Shown piece by piece: positions 21,485-33,192 of a stretch of 64,000 nt of DNA. The position numbers and the translations under genes were made by a program. Location of the stretch: positions 2,459,151 to 2,523,150 of the forward strand of contig OZ024878.1 of assembly GCA_964017185.1 (NCBI GenBank), read 5' to 3'. Within the stretch, counting starts at the first letter, position 1, and the number at the start of each line of letters is the position of its first letter. The notes below the pieces were generated by a model. It searched no databases and had not been told where the DNA came from. It was given only the letters and a program-made list of their open reading frames with translations. Source of the stretch: Rugalucina vietnamica. Its lineage: Eukaryota > Mollusca > Bivalvia > Lucinida > Lucinidae.

Positions 21485-21745
21485 TGTAAAAGTAGGCAGT
21501 GATTTGGAAACGGCGCAATCAGAAAGAAATCCACACTATAAAAACGAGATATGAAAAAAAATGACAATAAGGTACTTATACTAAGAAATCATATCGTAAT
21601 CCGAGTGAGCAGCGATTCTCCAATAGGCGACCACTTAGTTACCCAAACTTAACTAAAACTATGGAAATGTACATACGGGGCAAACAGCACTGAAATTCAA
21701 CACCAAAATATAAAGCAATTAAAACCACAACATAAACATCACAAG
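21485..21745 (-). repeat. Family B terminal remnant in U1
   Basis: AATGTAAAAGTAGGCAGTGA, CGGCGCAATCAGAAAGAAAT, GGTACTTATACTAAGAAATC, GGCGACCACTTAGTTACCC in order. Shared at the same place with U2 (25265-25520) and U3 (31850-32120). Confidence 0.65.
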
Positions 21746-23556
21746 AAGCAAAATAAAATATATTTTAAAAGAGATCATTCAGAGTACAAACAATATTACT
21801 GTTTCTGACATAACAAGTCTACAAGATGGGTACGATGAGTAGCACTACTTAACATTCCACTTTTAATATTCTCAAACAAATACCCAGAATAACTGTCACC
21901 GTATAATGAGCAACAGTATAGTTACCATTTCTATATCGCCCCCAACCCAACCCCACTCACAAGAGTTCCAAATTGATAGTCAACAGACCAGTTTGTGTTC
22001 CGGATGATAGTTCTCAAAGGGCGCGACTTTAATGCAAAGCACTGAGCTAGAATTCAAGGACTATCATTGACAATTCGACAGACATCCCTCCTAACCCCTC
22101 TGCCCTCCTAGCGACATTTGCAAATAAAGGAATGTGTCGCATAATTGAACACAATGGAATTAAGAAGCTCATCATCGATCCGTTTTATACGTGGTCCCTA
22201 TGACAAGATGTCGACAAATAGACTGCGTTGCGTTTTGCAGTCCTTTGTTAGTTGTACGTTCAACTTTAAACAACCATAGACGTTTGGCGTATTATATTGC
22301 CGGCGCCTCGAACATCTGTTTTATCAAAACGCAGAAACAAAGTCTCGGATCAGCTGCGGAAAACAAACACATATCCGAAACGTATGCCCGTGCCTTTATT
22401 GATTTAAGTATCACAAATACGCTGTTATGGCACATTAATGTTGATAAGACAATGTGTGCTACCTTGAAATTGTTTGTCATTGTCAGCGAAAAAGCTATGA
22501 TGGTCATGCAATCATGACATTAAATCTTACAAGCGCTTTGTTGTTTAACCTTGAAATAAATTGCTGGTTGTTTACGTTTGGTAAGACCGCAATGCATGTA
22601 TCACATGCCATTTGATTTTTACTATGGAAAATATACCGTTATATACATTCTGGCAGTCTATGGACAGATGTCCAAAAGGTTTAGATCTGATTGTGCTCTA
22701 AACACAACCCTAAAATGTACAGTGAAATCAAGTGAAGGTGTTTTCATTTTAACTTGCCTAATTCTATATTTTTCAGTTAATGAAAATTGATTTAATATCA
22801 AAATACATGAGTAGTTGCAGTCGACAGTTCCGTTTTAATACTGTCGAACTGTGTACTTAACAGATTTATTTATTATTTTGGTAGAGGGAATTATATCCAT
22901 TGCAATTAAATCGAAAAAAATTCAATATCCCTCAATCGTTTTTAAGCATAGTTAAACATGCGAACTCAAGCAAAAGCATTGTTTTCGTTTTCAATTTAAG
23001 ATCTCAGTCTTCTTTCTTTTGATGCTATCTAGTTTTGTGCAGATAATGTACATTTTATTTCCAACGCCAATTTGGCCAGATATCGCTACATGTCCCTCAC
23101 GCTGTGTTAATACCATACAATGCCTCCAAACGCCGGTCTCAGAATGTTAAGTGTCCATTTCTAGTCATTCAAATAGATGTTATGGAAATTAAATGTCAAT
23201 GAGGCTTAATGTAATTGTCACTAGCAACACTATTTTTCTGTCCCTCGCTACATGGGCGCGATATTCAATCAGATAAGCTTAAACATGGGATTTTAGATAC
23301 AAGTTTCACCATGAACAAACACTCTTGCTTAACCCTACTCCGTTAAAATTGTAACACAACACTATTTAGACGACCAATGAATATTGAACAATGAACAGAA
23401 CATTTTTTAATCGAATAACTAATATCACATGTTATGTGCATGGAGAGTCTTTTTGCTGTTTTTATTGTTACAGTCCTTTTTTGTGATTAAGACCAGCGGT
23501 TACAAACTTATAACATCGTATACACCCCGAACGTTTTCACATGCTTACAGAAAAAG

Positions 23557-23602
23557 GTCTTTTGCGCCTTTTCCTTATCTTTGCCTACTTGTACCTCTTC
23601 AT
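23557..23602 (+). repeat. Family B terminal tip
   Basis: TTTTGCGCCTTTTCCTTATC then TTTGCCTACTTGTACCTC, the last 45 bases of the family B terminal repeat. Confidence 0.55.
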
Positions 23603-23747
23603 ACTTTCGACGGAACCGGACGGAACCAAGTTAAGAAACTATCTTACGATACCATCATTGAAACGTGAGCAGTATTGTCAACATTGTCAAATCGTATTTT
23701 ACGACTGGCTCTGAAATCAACAGTGATGATTATATTTTCTTCTGTCT

Positions 23748-23995
23748 GACATTTGCACTCCCCCTCCATACTCTTCAATGACTATGTGAAGTGCGTTGTC
23801 TATTCATGTGTATAAAGATCACTATCTTTCACTAGCGGAGTGCAAACGGCAGTCTGCAGCAGCCCATCTTATCGAGTAAACTGTCAATACCGAAAGGCCT
23901 TAACATGTAATCAATTGATAAAACGCCATGGAATTTCACTAAAACGGCAAACTTTGAACAGGAGCTTGTCACACGTTTTCTATATTAATCGAAAT
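23748..23995 (+). promoter_or_regulatory. Conserved TATA block, copy in U1
   Basis: TATAAAG at 23811-23817 within TCATGTGTATAAAGATCAC, then TTTCACTAGCGGAGTGCAAA about 20 bases downstream (possible initiator), CGGCAGTCTGCAGCAGCCCA, and an ATG (CCATGGAATTTCAC, ATG 23928) about 110 bases downstream. In this copy the frame stops after four codons (MEFH*). Same block at 29190, 35650 and 48295. It has the layout of a core promoter with short leader; promoter activity is inferred. Confidence 0.4.
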
Positions 23996-24777
23996 GGGTT
24001 CTCAGAGGCATGTCGATTTTAAAATAAAGCAGTCAATGGATACCTGAGAATAAAATACAATTTGGTAGCGGGAGACTGGAGTCCCTGTCAAATTACTTGT
24101 TCTCACGGACAAAAATACGTGTTCTCACGTAAATCTAAGACTTTTCATGCTCATATTTCCTAAGGGCTACAGTGTTCTCATCATTATCATTTGGGCGATT
24201 CATCTTTCATGGAGTGAGATTTTAAACCGTATGTGCTGAATGGACTTCCCATTCCTATTAACATTACGTGTTTAGTTTCATAATGAGGGAAATCGGTTTT
24301 GCGGCGTAGTAAGACAGGTACCCAATTTGACTCTTTTTTTTTGCAACATAAATAAATGTCAATAATCACATCTTTATGTAATGTTTAAGTGTCGCTGTTC
24401 ATGGTGTTTGGGCTTTTTATGTGCATATTTGCTTAAATATCGTCGCAGGTCTGAACATTTCAAATACAGCAGAATTATGGCATTGTTCAATCGCTGATTA
24501 GCACTAATACGTGTGCAAAATTCAATTTTGTATTAGCAAGATTCATTTGTGAACACTTAGGACATCCTAATAGATGGCGCCGACAAAACAAACCCCAGCT
24601 CTTGTAATCGTCATTCCAGCAATTAAGTAGAAGTACCGCAGAATCTGGCGCTATAGAAGCACATAAATTGTCACAATAGCATGCCCTTGTGCGATACAGT
24701 TTAACCGCCAGTGAATGGTTTATCGAAAAGCTTTATGTATAGAATTCTCTGTCTAGTGCTGTATTGCATGAACACAA

Positions 24778-24929
24778 ATGAGCCCGTGCGTGAGAAAACC
24801 AACAATTTGGGTTTCGACCAAATCTGAAACAACCCGGTCTGTACAGTCACAGAAGGTAGATAGAGGCTGATCTGCGCCTTTGTTTTCGCCTATGCAGATT
24901 GTTGGTTTTCCCATGCGGCGGCTCAAATA
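24778..24929 (-). repeat. Family A remnant in U2
   Basis: GAGCCCGTGCGTGAGAAAAC to CATGCGGCGGCTCA; the central palindrome is reduced to GGCTGATCTGCGCC. Confidence 0.65.
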
Positions 24930-25264
24930 AAAGAGAATAGATCCTTTTGAAGTAGTGAAAACATTCAAAGGGAGGCAGTATGAGCAAGTGCACTTGTATC
25001 ATATGATTTCATTGAGAAGGATAGATACTTTAATGTGCCAAATAGTATTACCAAATGCTATGGTACAAAATGATGCGATGTGACAATGACTCTCTGACGT
25101 GCTGACGGATGCGATTCCATAAATCAAGAAGAATTATATCGTACATTCTGTCTCATTAGCTAGCACGTTTCTATCATCCTGAATTAAGTGAGCTATAAGT
25201 GGATTTGCATTAGCACATGTGAACCACAATGTCGGTATGTTAGACACAGAAAGCAGGAAGACAA

Positions 25265-25520
25265 AAGTAAAAGTAGGCAATGATCTGGAAACGGTGAAAT
25301 CAGAAAGAATGCCACATTCTAAAAACTAGCTGAGCAAAAACTAAATTGACAATTAGGTACTTATGCTAAGAAAACATATCATTAGCCAAATGAGCAGCTA
25401 TTTCCTAATAGGCGACTACTTAGTAACCCGAGCTTACCTAAAAGTATGAAAATGTACATAAGGTGCAAACAGCACAAGAATTCAACAACAAAACTTAAAG
25501 CAATTAGAACTACAACAGAA
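25265..25520 (-). repeat. Family B terminal remnant in U2
   Basis: AAAGTAAAAGTAGGCAATGA then GGTGAAATCAGAAAGAATGC, AATTAGGTACTTATGCTAAG and AGGCGACTACTTAGTAACCC; orthologous position to the U1 and U3 remnants. Confidence 0.65.
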
Positions 25521-26099
25521 ATATCCCAAAAAGCAAATACATATCAAAAGAGACCATTCAAAGTACAAGCAATTATCACTGTATCTGACACAATAAGTCT
25601 ATATTTAAAGAAAAAGGGTACATACAATGAGTTGCATCACTTAACATTCCACTTTTAAATATTCTCAAATACCCAGAATAACTGTCACCGTACGGTGAGA
25701 AACGTCTTCACTCAGTATAGTTACCATGTCTACTTCGCCCCAAACCCAACCCCACTCCTAAGAGTTCCAAACTGATACCAGTTCGTGTCCTGGGAGATAG
25801 TTCTCAAAGGGCGCGACTTAAATACAAAGTACTGAGCTAGAATTCATGGACTGTCATTGACAGTTCGACAGACATCCATCCTAACCCCTCTACCCTTTTA
25901 GTGACATTTGCTAATATAGGAATGTTTCGCGTAATTGAACAAAATGGAATTAAGAAGCTCTTTATTGATCCGTTTTCAACGTGGTCCCTATGAAAGGATG
26001 TCGACTAATGGGCTGCGTTGCATTTTTTCGGTCCCTTGTATGTTGTGCGACAATTGAAGCATTTTATGGCCGGCGCCTCGAAAAACTACTTTATCAAAC

Positions 26100-27271
26100 A
26101 AGAACTCCGCGGAGGTCGATATCGCACCTGCATCGGGCAAAGTCAACAGACCGTGAAATATAGTTCAAGGGCACCGGGTCAAGGTGCGTGCTTGAAGGGC
26201 ATGTCAAGGACAATTACTATGCAAGGTTTCAGACACACAGCTATCTCTGATGTTGAGAAAACCAAACTTCGACATAAAAATTTTCAAAGTCAGTGGACCG
26301 TGAAATATAGGTCAAGGGCACTGGGTTGAGGTGCTGGCTTGAAGGGTATGTCAAGGACAATTACTATGCAAGGTTTCAGACTTGCAGCTATCTCTGATGT
26401 TGAGAAAACCAAACTTCGACGTAAAAATTATCAAAGTCAGTGGACCGTGAAATATAGGTCAAGGGCACCGGGTTAAGGTGCGTGCTTGAAGGGTATATCA
26501 AGGACAATTACTACGCAAGGTTTCAGACTCGCAGCTATCTCTGATGTCGAGAAAACCAAACTTCGACATAAACATTTTCAAAGTCAGTGGACCGTGAAAT
26601 ATAGGTCAAGGGCATCGGGTTAAGGTGCGTGCTTGAAGGGTATGTCAAGGACAATTACTATGCAAGGTTTCAGACTCGCAGCTATCTCTGATGTCGAGAA
26701 ACGTAATGTTGACAAAACTTCGACGTTAAAATTTTCAAAGTCAGTGGACCGTGAAATATAGGTCAAAGCCACCGGGTTAAGGTGCGTGCTTGAAGGGTAT
26801 GTCAGGGACAATTACTATGCAAGGTTTTAGACTCGCAGCTATCTCTGATGTTGAGAAAACCAAACTTCGACGTAAAAATTTTCAAAGTCAGTGGACCGTG
26901 AAATATAGGTCAAGGGCACCAGGTTAAGGTGCGTGCTTGAATGGTATGTCAAGGACAATTACTATGCAAGGTTTCAGACTCGCAGCTATCTCTGATGTCG
27001 ACGAACGTAATGTTGACAAAACTTCGACGTAAAAATTTTCAAAGTCAGTGGACCGTGAAATATAGGTCAAAGCCACCGGGTTAAGGTGCGTGCTTGAAGG
27101 GTATGTCAGGGACAATTACTATGCAAGGTTTCAGACTCGCAGCTATCTCTGATGCCGAGAAAACCAAACTTCGACGTAAATGTTGACGGACGGACGGACG
27201 TACGGACGGACGAACGGACGGACGGAAATTTGGACTCCTATATCGCACCCTGCTATAAGCTGGTGCGATAA
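26100..27271 (-). mobile_element. Element E copy 1: tandem-repeat-bearing non-autonomous element
   Basis: Inserted in U2: U1 reads TTTATCAAAACGCAGAAAC, while U2 has TTTATCAAAC, this element, then AAAACGCAAAAAC. AAAC flanks both sides (26096-26099 and 27272-27275). Contents: an end with ACTCCGCGGAGG and CGCACCTGCATCG, seven units of about 147 bases (TCAAGGACAATTACTATGCA, GCAGCTATCTCTGATG, GTCAGTGGACCGTGAAATAT), a GGAC microsatellite (27182-27228) and a terminal hairpin TATCGCACC...GGTGCGATA. No ORF. Layout resembles bivalve MITE-like elements carrying short tandem arrays (pearl type). Confidence 0.85.
27182..27228. repeat. GGAC microsatellite in element E
   Basis: About eleven GGAC-like units, complement of the TCCG run in the copy at 59.7 kb. 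Confidence 0.9.
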
Positions 27272-27969
27272 AAACGCAAAAACAAAATCTTGGATCAGCT
27301 GCGGAAAATAAACACACAATTCTAAATAAATGCCCGAGTCTACATGTCCTCTATATTGACTGAAGTTTCACAAATGCGCTGTTATGGCACTTTAATGTTG
27401 TTTAGACAATGCGTGTTACCATAAAATTGTCATTGTCAGCGAAAAAACTTTGATGGTTATGCATTCATGATATTAAATCTTACAAGCGCTTTGATGTTAA
27501 AACTTTAAATGAAATAAATTACCGGCTGTTTACGTTTAGTCAGACCGCCATGTATGTATCAAATGCCGTTTGATTTTTACTATGGAAAATAGGCCTTTAC
27601 ATACATTCTGTCAGTCTTTGGACAAATGTCCAAAGGGTTAAGATCTGATTGTGCTTTAAACACAACCCTAAAATGTACAGTAAAATCCAGTGATGATGTT
27701 TTCATTTTCACTTGCCTACATCTATATTTTTATAGCCAGCGATAGCCAGCATCAAACTATACATGTATACTCGAAGGATATTTGACTTAAATCGGATGTC
27801 TTACAGTTAAAGAAAATTGATTTAATGTGAAAATACATGAGTAGTTGCAGTCGACAGTTCCATTTTAGTGCTGGCGAACTGTGTGTTTAACAGCTTTAGA
27901 CTATACTGGTGAAAATTCTTGAAATTGCAGCAATCATGAATGTCTGGCTTTCGCTGCCAGTTTTATAAA

Positions 27970-28015
27970 GGGTCACTGATGAAGGTTCATTACCCGAAAT
28001 TGTACAATATGGCCC
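27970..28015 (+). ncRNA. Hammerhead-ribozyme-like motif (type I), copy 2
   Basis: Stem I strand GGGTCA (27970-27975), core CTGATGA (27976-27982), stem II GGT-TCATT-ACC (27984-27994), core GAAA (27996-27999), self-complementary stem III TTGTACAA (28000-28007), cleavage TA (28008-28009), stem I partner TGGCCC (28010-28015), six pairs including one GU. CTGATGA and GAAA are the exact conserved core. Relative to the copy at 13976, stems II and III have changed on both strands while the pairing is kept. A family G tail (AAAGGATCTAACAATTAT) follows. Self-cleavage is inferred. Confidence 0.65.
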
Positions 28016-28428
28016 ACCTCTCTTTGAATGTTTTACTGCTTCCAAAGGATCTAACAATTATATTTTATTTATTATTTATTATTTTGGTAGTGGGAATTCT
28101 TACGTCCATTGCAATGAAATAAAAGTAAGTTCAATATCCCTCAATTGTTTTTCAAAGTATAGTTAAACATGCTAACTCAAGCAAAAGCATTATTTACGTT
28201 ATCAATTTAAGATTTCGCAGCCTTCTCCTTTTTGAGGATATCTAACGGTTTTGTGCAGAAAAAAAGTCTATTTCTAAAACCAATATGGACAGCTATCGCT
28301 ACATGTACCTCAAGCTGCGTTAATACCATATAATGCCTCCAAACGCCGGTCGCAGAATGTCATGTGTCCATTTCTAGTCATTCAAATAGATTTTATGGAA
28401 ATGAAATGTCAATGAGGCTTAACTCATT

Positions 28429-28643
28429 TAAGCCTGGTGTCCCTTTTATGGGACATAGGCAAACAGCATAGCCCCAGATGGGACTCCGCAGAACACGGCG
28501 TCCCATCTATGGCTATTCTGTTTGCTTAGAGGAAAAAAAATGGAATATATATATATTTTTTTTTTAAATCACGCCTACATATAATACCCCTAAAATGAAT
28601 GTGGACTCATCCAATTGATAATGATGGGAGAATCCATTCGTCA
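28429..28643 (-). repeat. Family D MITE in U2
   Basis: TTAACTCATTTAAGCCTGGT at the left; CATAGCCCCAGATGGGACTC and its complement form the hairpin; ends near GAATCCATTCGTC. U1 and U3 read through (GAGGCTTAATG...AATTGTCAC) without it. The right end is replaced by a second copy of the target ATTGAGGCTTAA rather than a normal terminus. Confidence 0.7.
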
Positions 28644-29039
28644 TTGAGGCTTAATGTAATTGTCACCGGTAACACTAAGTGGAACTGTCAACTGCAACTG
28701 CTCATGTATTTCCACTTTTCCGTCCCTCGCTATATGGACGCGATTTCAATCAGATAAGCTTAAACATGGGATTTTAAATACACGTTTCACCATGACCAGC
28801 AACTCTCGCTTAACTCTACTTAGTTAAAATTGTAACGCCGCCCTATTTAGACGACAAATGAATATTGAACTATGAACAGAACATTAATTTTGATCGAACA
28901 GCCATTGTAACATGTTGTTTGCATAGAGAGTTTTTGCTGTTTTATTGTTCGAGTGTTTTTTTGTGATTGGCCGAAGCGTACTTTTAAGACAAGCGGTCAC
29001 GAACTTATAAAACATCGTATACACCCCGAAAGTTTTCCC

Positions 29040-29155
29040 ATGCTTATAGAATAAGTACCTGATTGTTAATTTGGTTTTTTCCCACCTCGGTTTTTGGAGT
29101 GGGAATCTTTTTCTGGTTGCGCCTTTTCCTGATCTTTGCCTACTTGTACCTTTTT
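29040..29155 (+). repeat. Family B terminal fragment
   Basis: AAGTACCTGATTGTTAATTT, CCCACCTCGGTTTTTGGAGT, GCGCCTTTTCCTGATCTTTG, CCTACTTGTACCTTTTT. Confidence 0.75.
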
Positions 29156-29189
29156 ATACAACGATGATTCCATTTTCTTGTCTGACATT

Positions 29190-29450
29190 TGCACTCCCCC
29201 TTCATACGCTTCAATGACTATTTGAAGTGCGTTGTCTATTCATGTGTATAAAGATCACTATCTTTCACTAGCGGAGTACAAACGGCAGTCTGCAGCAGCC
29301 CATCTTATTGAGTAAACTGTCAATACCGAAAGGCCTTAACATGTAATTAATTGATAATATGCCATGGAATTTCACAAAAAGGCGAACTTAGGAAAGGAGC
29401 TTGTCACACATTTTCCTATGAATCGGAATTGGTTCGCAGAGACATGTCGA
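29190..29450 (+). promoter_or_regulatory. Conserved TATA block, copy in U2
   Basis: TATAAAG at 29247-29253, ATCTTTCACTAGCGGAG, GGCAGTCTGCAGCAGCCCA, then ATG at 29364 in GCCATGGAATTTCAC. The frame here reads about 30 codons (MEFHKKANLGKELV...) before a stop. Promoter role is inferred from layout and conservation. Confidence 0.4.
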
Positions 29451-29465
29451 TTTTAAAGTAATTTT

Positions 29466-29748
29466 GTATTATTGATCGTTCCAAGGCGATACTTCTGTTT
29501 CTGGTTCTAATTATTTTGTGTTTTGGAGTCGAATTTTGTGCTGTTAAAGCCTTATTTACATTTTCATATCTTAAGTTCAGTTCGGGTAACTGAATGGCCA
29601 CCTATTGGGGAATAGCTGCTCACTCGGCTTACGACATGTTTTCATGTCACTTAAATGTCATTTTAGTTGTTTCCCACCCCTCGGTTTATGGAGTGGGAAT
29701 TTCTTTCTGATTGCGTCATTTCCTGATCATTGCCTATTTGTATTTTTT
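29466..29748 (+). repeat. Family B terminal repeat, solo copy
   Basis: ATTGATCGTTCCAAGGCGAT, GGTAACTGAATGGCCACCTA, GGGGAATAGCTGCTCACTCG, GATTGCGTCATTTCCTGATC, TGCCTATTTGTATTTTTT in order; inserted directly after the U2 TATA block. Confidence 0.7.
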
Positions 29749-29959
29749 AAATAAAACATTCAATGAATACTTGAGAATATACATGTAAATGCAACTTGGT
29801 GTTTGGAGTCCCGAGTCCCTGTAAAATTACTTGTTCTTAGTTCTTACGTAAATCTACACTAAGACTATTCATGCTAACACTTCCTAAGGGCTGCATTGAA
29901 CTGAATGTAATTAAGTTCTTAGAAAATGTTAACACTCTAAAAATAACAAAAATGAAATG

Positions 29960-30540
29960 ATGACAAGACGAAACTGACACATGCCATAACTAAATGTTAT
30001 TTAAACTCTTTGCATTATCGAATTGTTTTCGCAGCAAGAAAACCGCATTGACGCGTTCATTGCGCTATATTTCACACGGACATGTCAATGAAGGTTATTT
30101 AATTCTTGGGTAATTCAGTGTAGTCAAATACTATCTTAGTTCAGTGATAGTCGCTTTGAAGGCTGGACAATGAGTGCAGGACAGTATTAACCCATATTTG
30201 ACGAATGGATTTTCCCATCATTATCATTTGCGCGAGTCCACTATCAGTTTTAGGGGTGCTAGGAGTTATTTTCATTTTTTTTAACTAATTTTTCAATGAA
30301 ATTCCTCCAAGCAAACAGAATGGCCCCAGATGGGACGCCGCGTTTTGCGGCGTCACATCTGGGGCTATTCTGTTTGCCTATGTCCCATAAAAGGGACGCC
30401 AGGCTTAAATGAGTTAAAATGTGCTCGTGGAATAATCGCTAGTGGCAATCTCATAGTGACACTTCATACCCATTCGTTGCAAAGATCATCTCCAAAGTGA
30501 CACATGGTTATCAAGAAGATCAAGCATAATTGTTTAATCG
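29960..30540 (+). repeat. X segment, copy 3 (direct)
   Basis: ACTGACACATGCCATAACTA, GCATTATCGAATTGTTTTCG, GGTTATTTAATTCTTGGGTA, GAGTGCAGGACAGTATTAA, then a family D insertion, then CGTGGAATAATCGCTAGTGG and CACATGGTTATCAAGAAGA. Lacks the family A insertion of copy 2. Confidence 0.75.
30187..30417 (+). mobile_element. Family D MITE, best copy, TTAA target duplication proven by empty sites
   Basis: TTAA at both ends (30187-30190 and 30414-30417). Left end TTAACCCATATTTGACGAA, complement of right end TTAACTCATTTAAGCCTGG. Hairpin core GCCCCAGATGGGACGCCGCG / CGGCG...CATCTGGGGC. X copies 1 and 2 have a single TTAA at the matching position (12271-12274 in complement, 17072-17075), so exactly TTAA was duplicated. 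This is the behaviour of piggyBac transposases; family membership is inferred. Confidence 0.85.
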
Positions 30541-30751
30541 CTTAATGACGAAGGAACCTTTCCATCATTATCATTTTGGCGATTCCATTTTCATTTTATT
30601 GTCATCATGAGTGAGATTTTAATTCTATTTCATTGTTCAATGAAATTCATTACCTTAAACAGAATAGTCCCACATGGGACGCCGCGTTCTGTCTTTGGCT
30701 ATACGGTTTGCCTATGTCGCATTAAAAGGACAACAGGCTCACATGAGTTAA
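30534..30751 (+). repeat. Family D MITE, diverged copy
   Basis: TTAATCGCTTAATGACGAAG to CACATGAGTTAA with TTAA at both ends. Core hairpin decayed to CCCACATGGGACGCCGCG. Confidence 0.65.
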
Positions 30752-31292
30752 CCCAGTTGTGCTGAAAGGACTTCCCATTCCTATTAACTGGTCGAGTCCA
30801 CTTTCATAATGAGGGAAATCGGTTTTATGGCGTAGCGTGACAGGTACCCGTACCACCCAATTTGACTTCATTTTAAATATATGTCAATAATCATATGTTT
30901 GTTTAATGTTTTAATGCCAATGTTCGTGGTGTTATGGCTTTTTAGGTGCGCAATTGCTTAAAAATCGTCGCAGGTCTGACAATTTCAAGTACAGCATGAC
31001 TATGACATTGCTCAATCGCTGATTAGCACTAATGCATGTTTGATATTTCATTATTTATTAGCAAGATTCATTTGTGAACACTTAGGACATCCTAACTGTT
31101 GGCGCCGACAAAACAAATCCCCGCTCGCACCAATTTACTAGAAGTGCCGAAGCATCTGGCTCTGTAGAAACACATAAATTGTCACGGTAGCATGACCTTG
31201 TGCGATGCAATTCAGACGCCATCGAATCTTCTATCCACACATTATATATACATAATTCTCTGTCTAGTGCTGTCTTGCACTGACACAAATCA

Positions 31293-31530
31293 AATGAGCC
31301 TTTGCATGAGAAAGCCAACAATTTGAGTTTCCGACCAGGTCCGACACGAACTGGCCTGAACAGTCACAGAAGCAGTCTAGACGCTTGAAATTTTGGATTT
31401 AGTAAGAAGAGGCATGTATACTATCTATGGAGCAAAACCAAAGGCGCTGATCAGCTGTGCAGTTACTACACAGTTGATCTTCGTCTTTTTTTTCTATGCA
31501 GATTGTTGGTTTTCTAGTGCAGTGGCTCAA
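31293..31530 (-). repeat. Family A element in U3, diverged
   Basis: GAGCCTTTGCATGAGAAAGC to AGTGCAGTGGCTCA, nearly full length. Palindrome reads CAGCTGTGCAGTTACTACAC with damaged pairing. Confidence 0.65.
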
Positions 31531-31849
31531 ATATAATAATGATCCTTCGGAAGCAGTGAAATCATTCAAAAGGAGGTAGTATGAGCAAGTATACTTGTAG
31601 CATATGCTTTCATTGAGAAAGAGAAAATGCCAAATATTATTACCAAATGCTCTAGTACAAAATTATGCGATTCTGATGTGTTGACGGATGCGACTCCATA
31701 AATCAACAAGAATTATATCGTACATTCTGTCTCATTAGCTAGCACATGGGGACATAGTTTCTATCATCCTGAATTAAGTGAGCTATTAGGTGATTTGCAC
31801 ATGTGCAAAACAATGTCTGTATGTTAGGCATAATCATGACGCAGAAAGT

Positions 31850-32120
31850 AGGAAGAAAAAAGTAAAAGAAGGCAATGATGCGGAAACGGTGCAATCAGAA
31901 AGAAATTCACACATGAGATGAGAAAAAAAAACAAAATTGACAATTAGGTACTTATACTAAGAAAGCATACATAGAAAGCAAATCGTATCCGAGTGAGCAG
32001 CTATTGCCCAGTAGGCGGCTACTTATTTACCCGAACTTCACTAAAGCTATGAAAATGTACATAAAGTGCAAACAGCACAAAATTCAACATCAAAACATAA
32101 AGTAATTAGAACCACAACAG
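31850..32120 (-). repeat. Family B terminal remnant in U3
   Basis: AAAGTAAAAGAAGGCAATGA, CGGTGCAATCAGAAAGAAAT, CAATTAGGTACTTATACTAA, GAGTGAGCAGCTATTGCCCA in order. Confidence 0.6.
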
Positions 32121-33192
32121 AAACATCACAAGATGCAAATATATTTTAAAAGAGATCATTCAGAGAACAAGCAATATTACTGTACGAGTGTATCTGACAC
32201 AACAAGTCTATATTAAAAGAAGATGGGTAAATACAATGAGTTGCAGCACTTAACATTCCACTTTTAAATATTCTCAAACAAATACCCAGATTGATTGCCA
32301 TTGCACAGTGAGCAAAGTTTAGTTTCCATGTATACTTCGTCCCGGAACCCAGGCTCCAAAGTATTCCAAATAGATAGTCAACAGACCAGATTGTATTCTG
32401 AGAAATAGTTTACAAAGGTCGCGGCTTGAATGCAAAACACTGATCTAAAAGTTCATGTAAATAAAGACAGAAAATATCATTGACAATTTGACAGACACCC
32501 CTCCTTACTGCTCTGCCCTCTTAGTGACATTTGCAAATAAAGAAATATGTCGTATAAATGAACACAATGGATCTTAGAAGCCCTCTATCGATCCTTTTGA
32601 AACGCGATCCTTTGAAAAGATGCCAATGCATTGGGGTTTTCAACTCATTGTAAGTTGAACGATCTTTGGGTTAAACGCAAAAATTAAGCATTTGACTCGC
32701 CTCGAAAAACCAATCAAGTTATCGCAAAGGCGAAAAAATATCGGATCACACAGTCAATCCTTAAAGTATGTCCGAGTCTGTTCTATATTGATTGAATAAT
32801 CATAATCACAAATGCGCTGACAATGCGTGATACCTTAAAAATGCCATTGTCAGCGAAACAGCTTTGATGGTCATGCAATTATGGCATTAAATCTTACAAG
32901 TGCTTTGTCGTTAAAACTGTAAATAAAATTAATTACCGGTTGTTTACGCTGGTTAATTCTGTCAGGCATGTAACACATGACATTGGATTTTCATCTATGG
33001 AAAATTAGCCTTTATGTATGCTGTAAGTCTTTGAACAGAAGTTCAATGGGTTTAGACCTCATTGTGCTTTAAACACATCCCTCAAAAGTGCAATAACACC
33101 CAATGTAGTTGCGGAACCTCACTCCACTACGTTCCGTTGCGGACCTTAATGGTTCTATTTGATCAAAACAATTTCCGATTACACATGGTTGA

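Larger units (their letters stand above)
20829..24545 (+). repeat. Complex tandem unit U1
   Basis: First copy of a large unit recurring at 24545 and 31074. Landmarks in order: GGCGCCGACAAAACAAACCC (20888), a family A remnant (21047-21145), ATCGTACATTCTGTCTCATT (21332), a family B remnant (21485-21745), AACATTCCACTTTTAATATT (21850), GTCAGCGAAAAAGCTATGAT (22483), AACGCCGGTCTCAGAATG (23128), the TATA block (23748-23995) and GGACTTCCCATTCCTATTAA (24241). Divergence among units is high, so the array is old. No clear protein-coding gene was found. Confidence 0.75.
24545..31073 (+). repeat. Complex tandem unit U2 (expanded by insertions)
   Basis: Same landmarks as U1: GGCGCCGACAAAACAAACCC (24578), family A remnant, ATCGTACATTCTGTCTCATT (25138), family B remnant, GTCAGCGAAAAAACTTTGAT (27438), AACGCCGGTCGCAGAATG (28342), TATA block (29190-29450) and GGACTTCCCATTCCTATTAA (30769). 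Larger than U1 because of element E (26100-27271), a ribozyme-bearing family G piece, family D copies, family B ends and X segment copy 3. Confidence 0.75.

Noticed and set aside
26100..27271. CRISPR-like array
   Set aside because: Units are about 147-base tandem repeats without unique spacers, in a eukaryotic context.
28429..28655. A 12-base target duplication for family D at this site
   Set aside because: ATTGAGGCTTAA recurs on the right, but the normal right terminus is missing, so this looks like a rearranged end rather than a true duplication.
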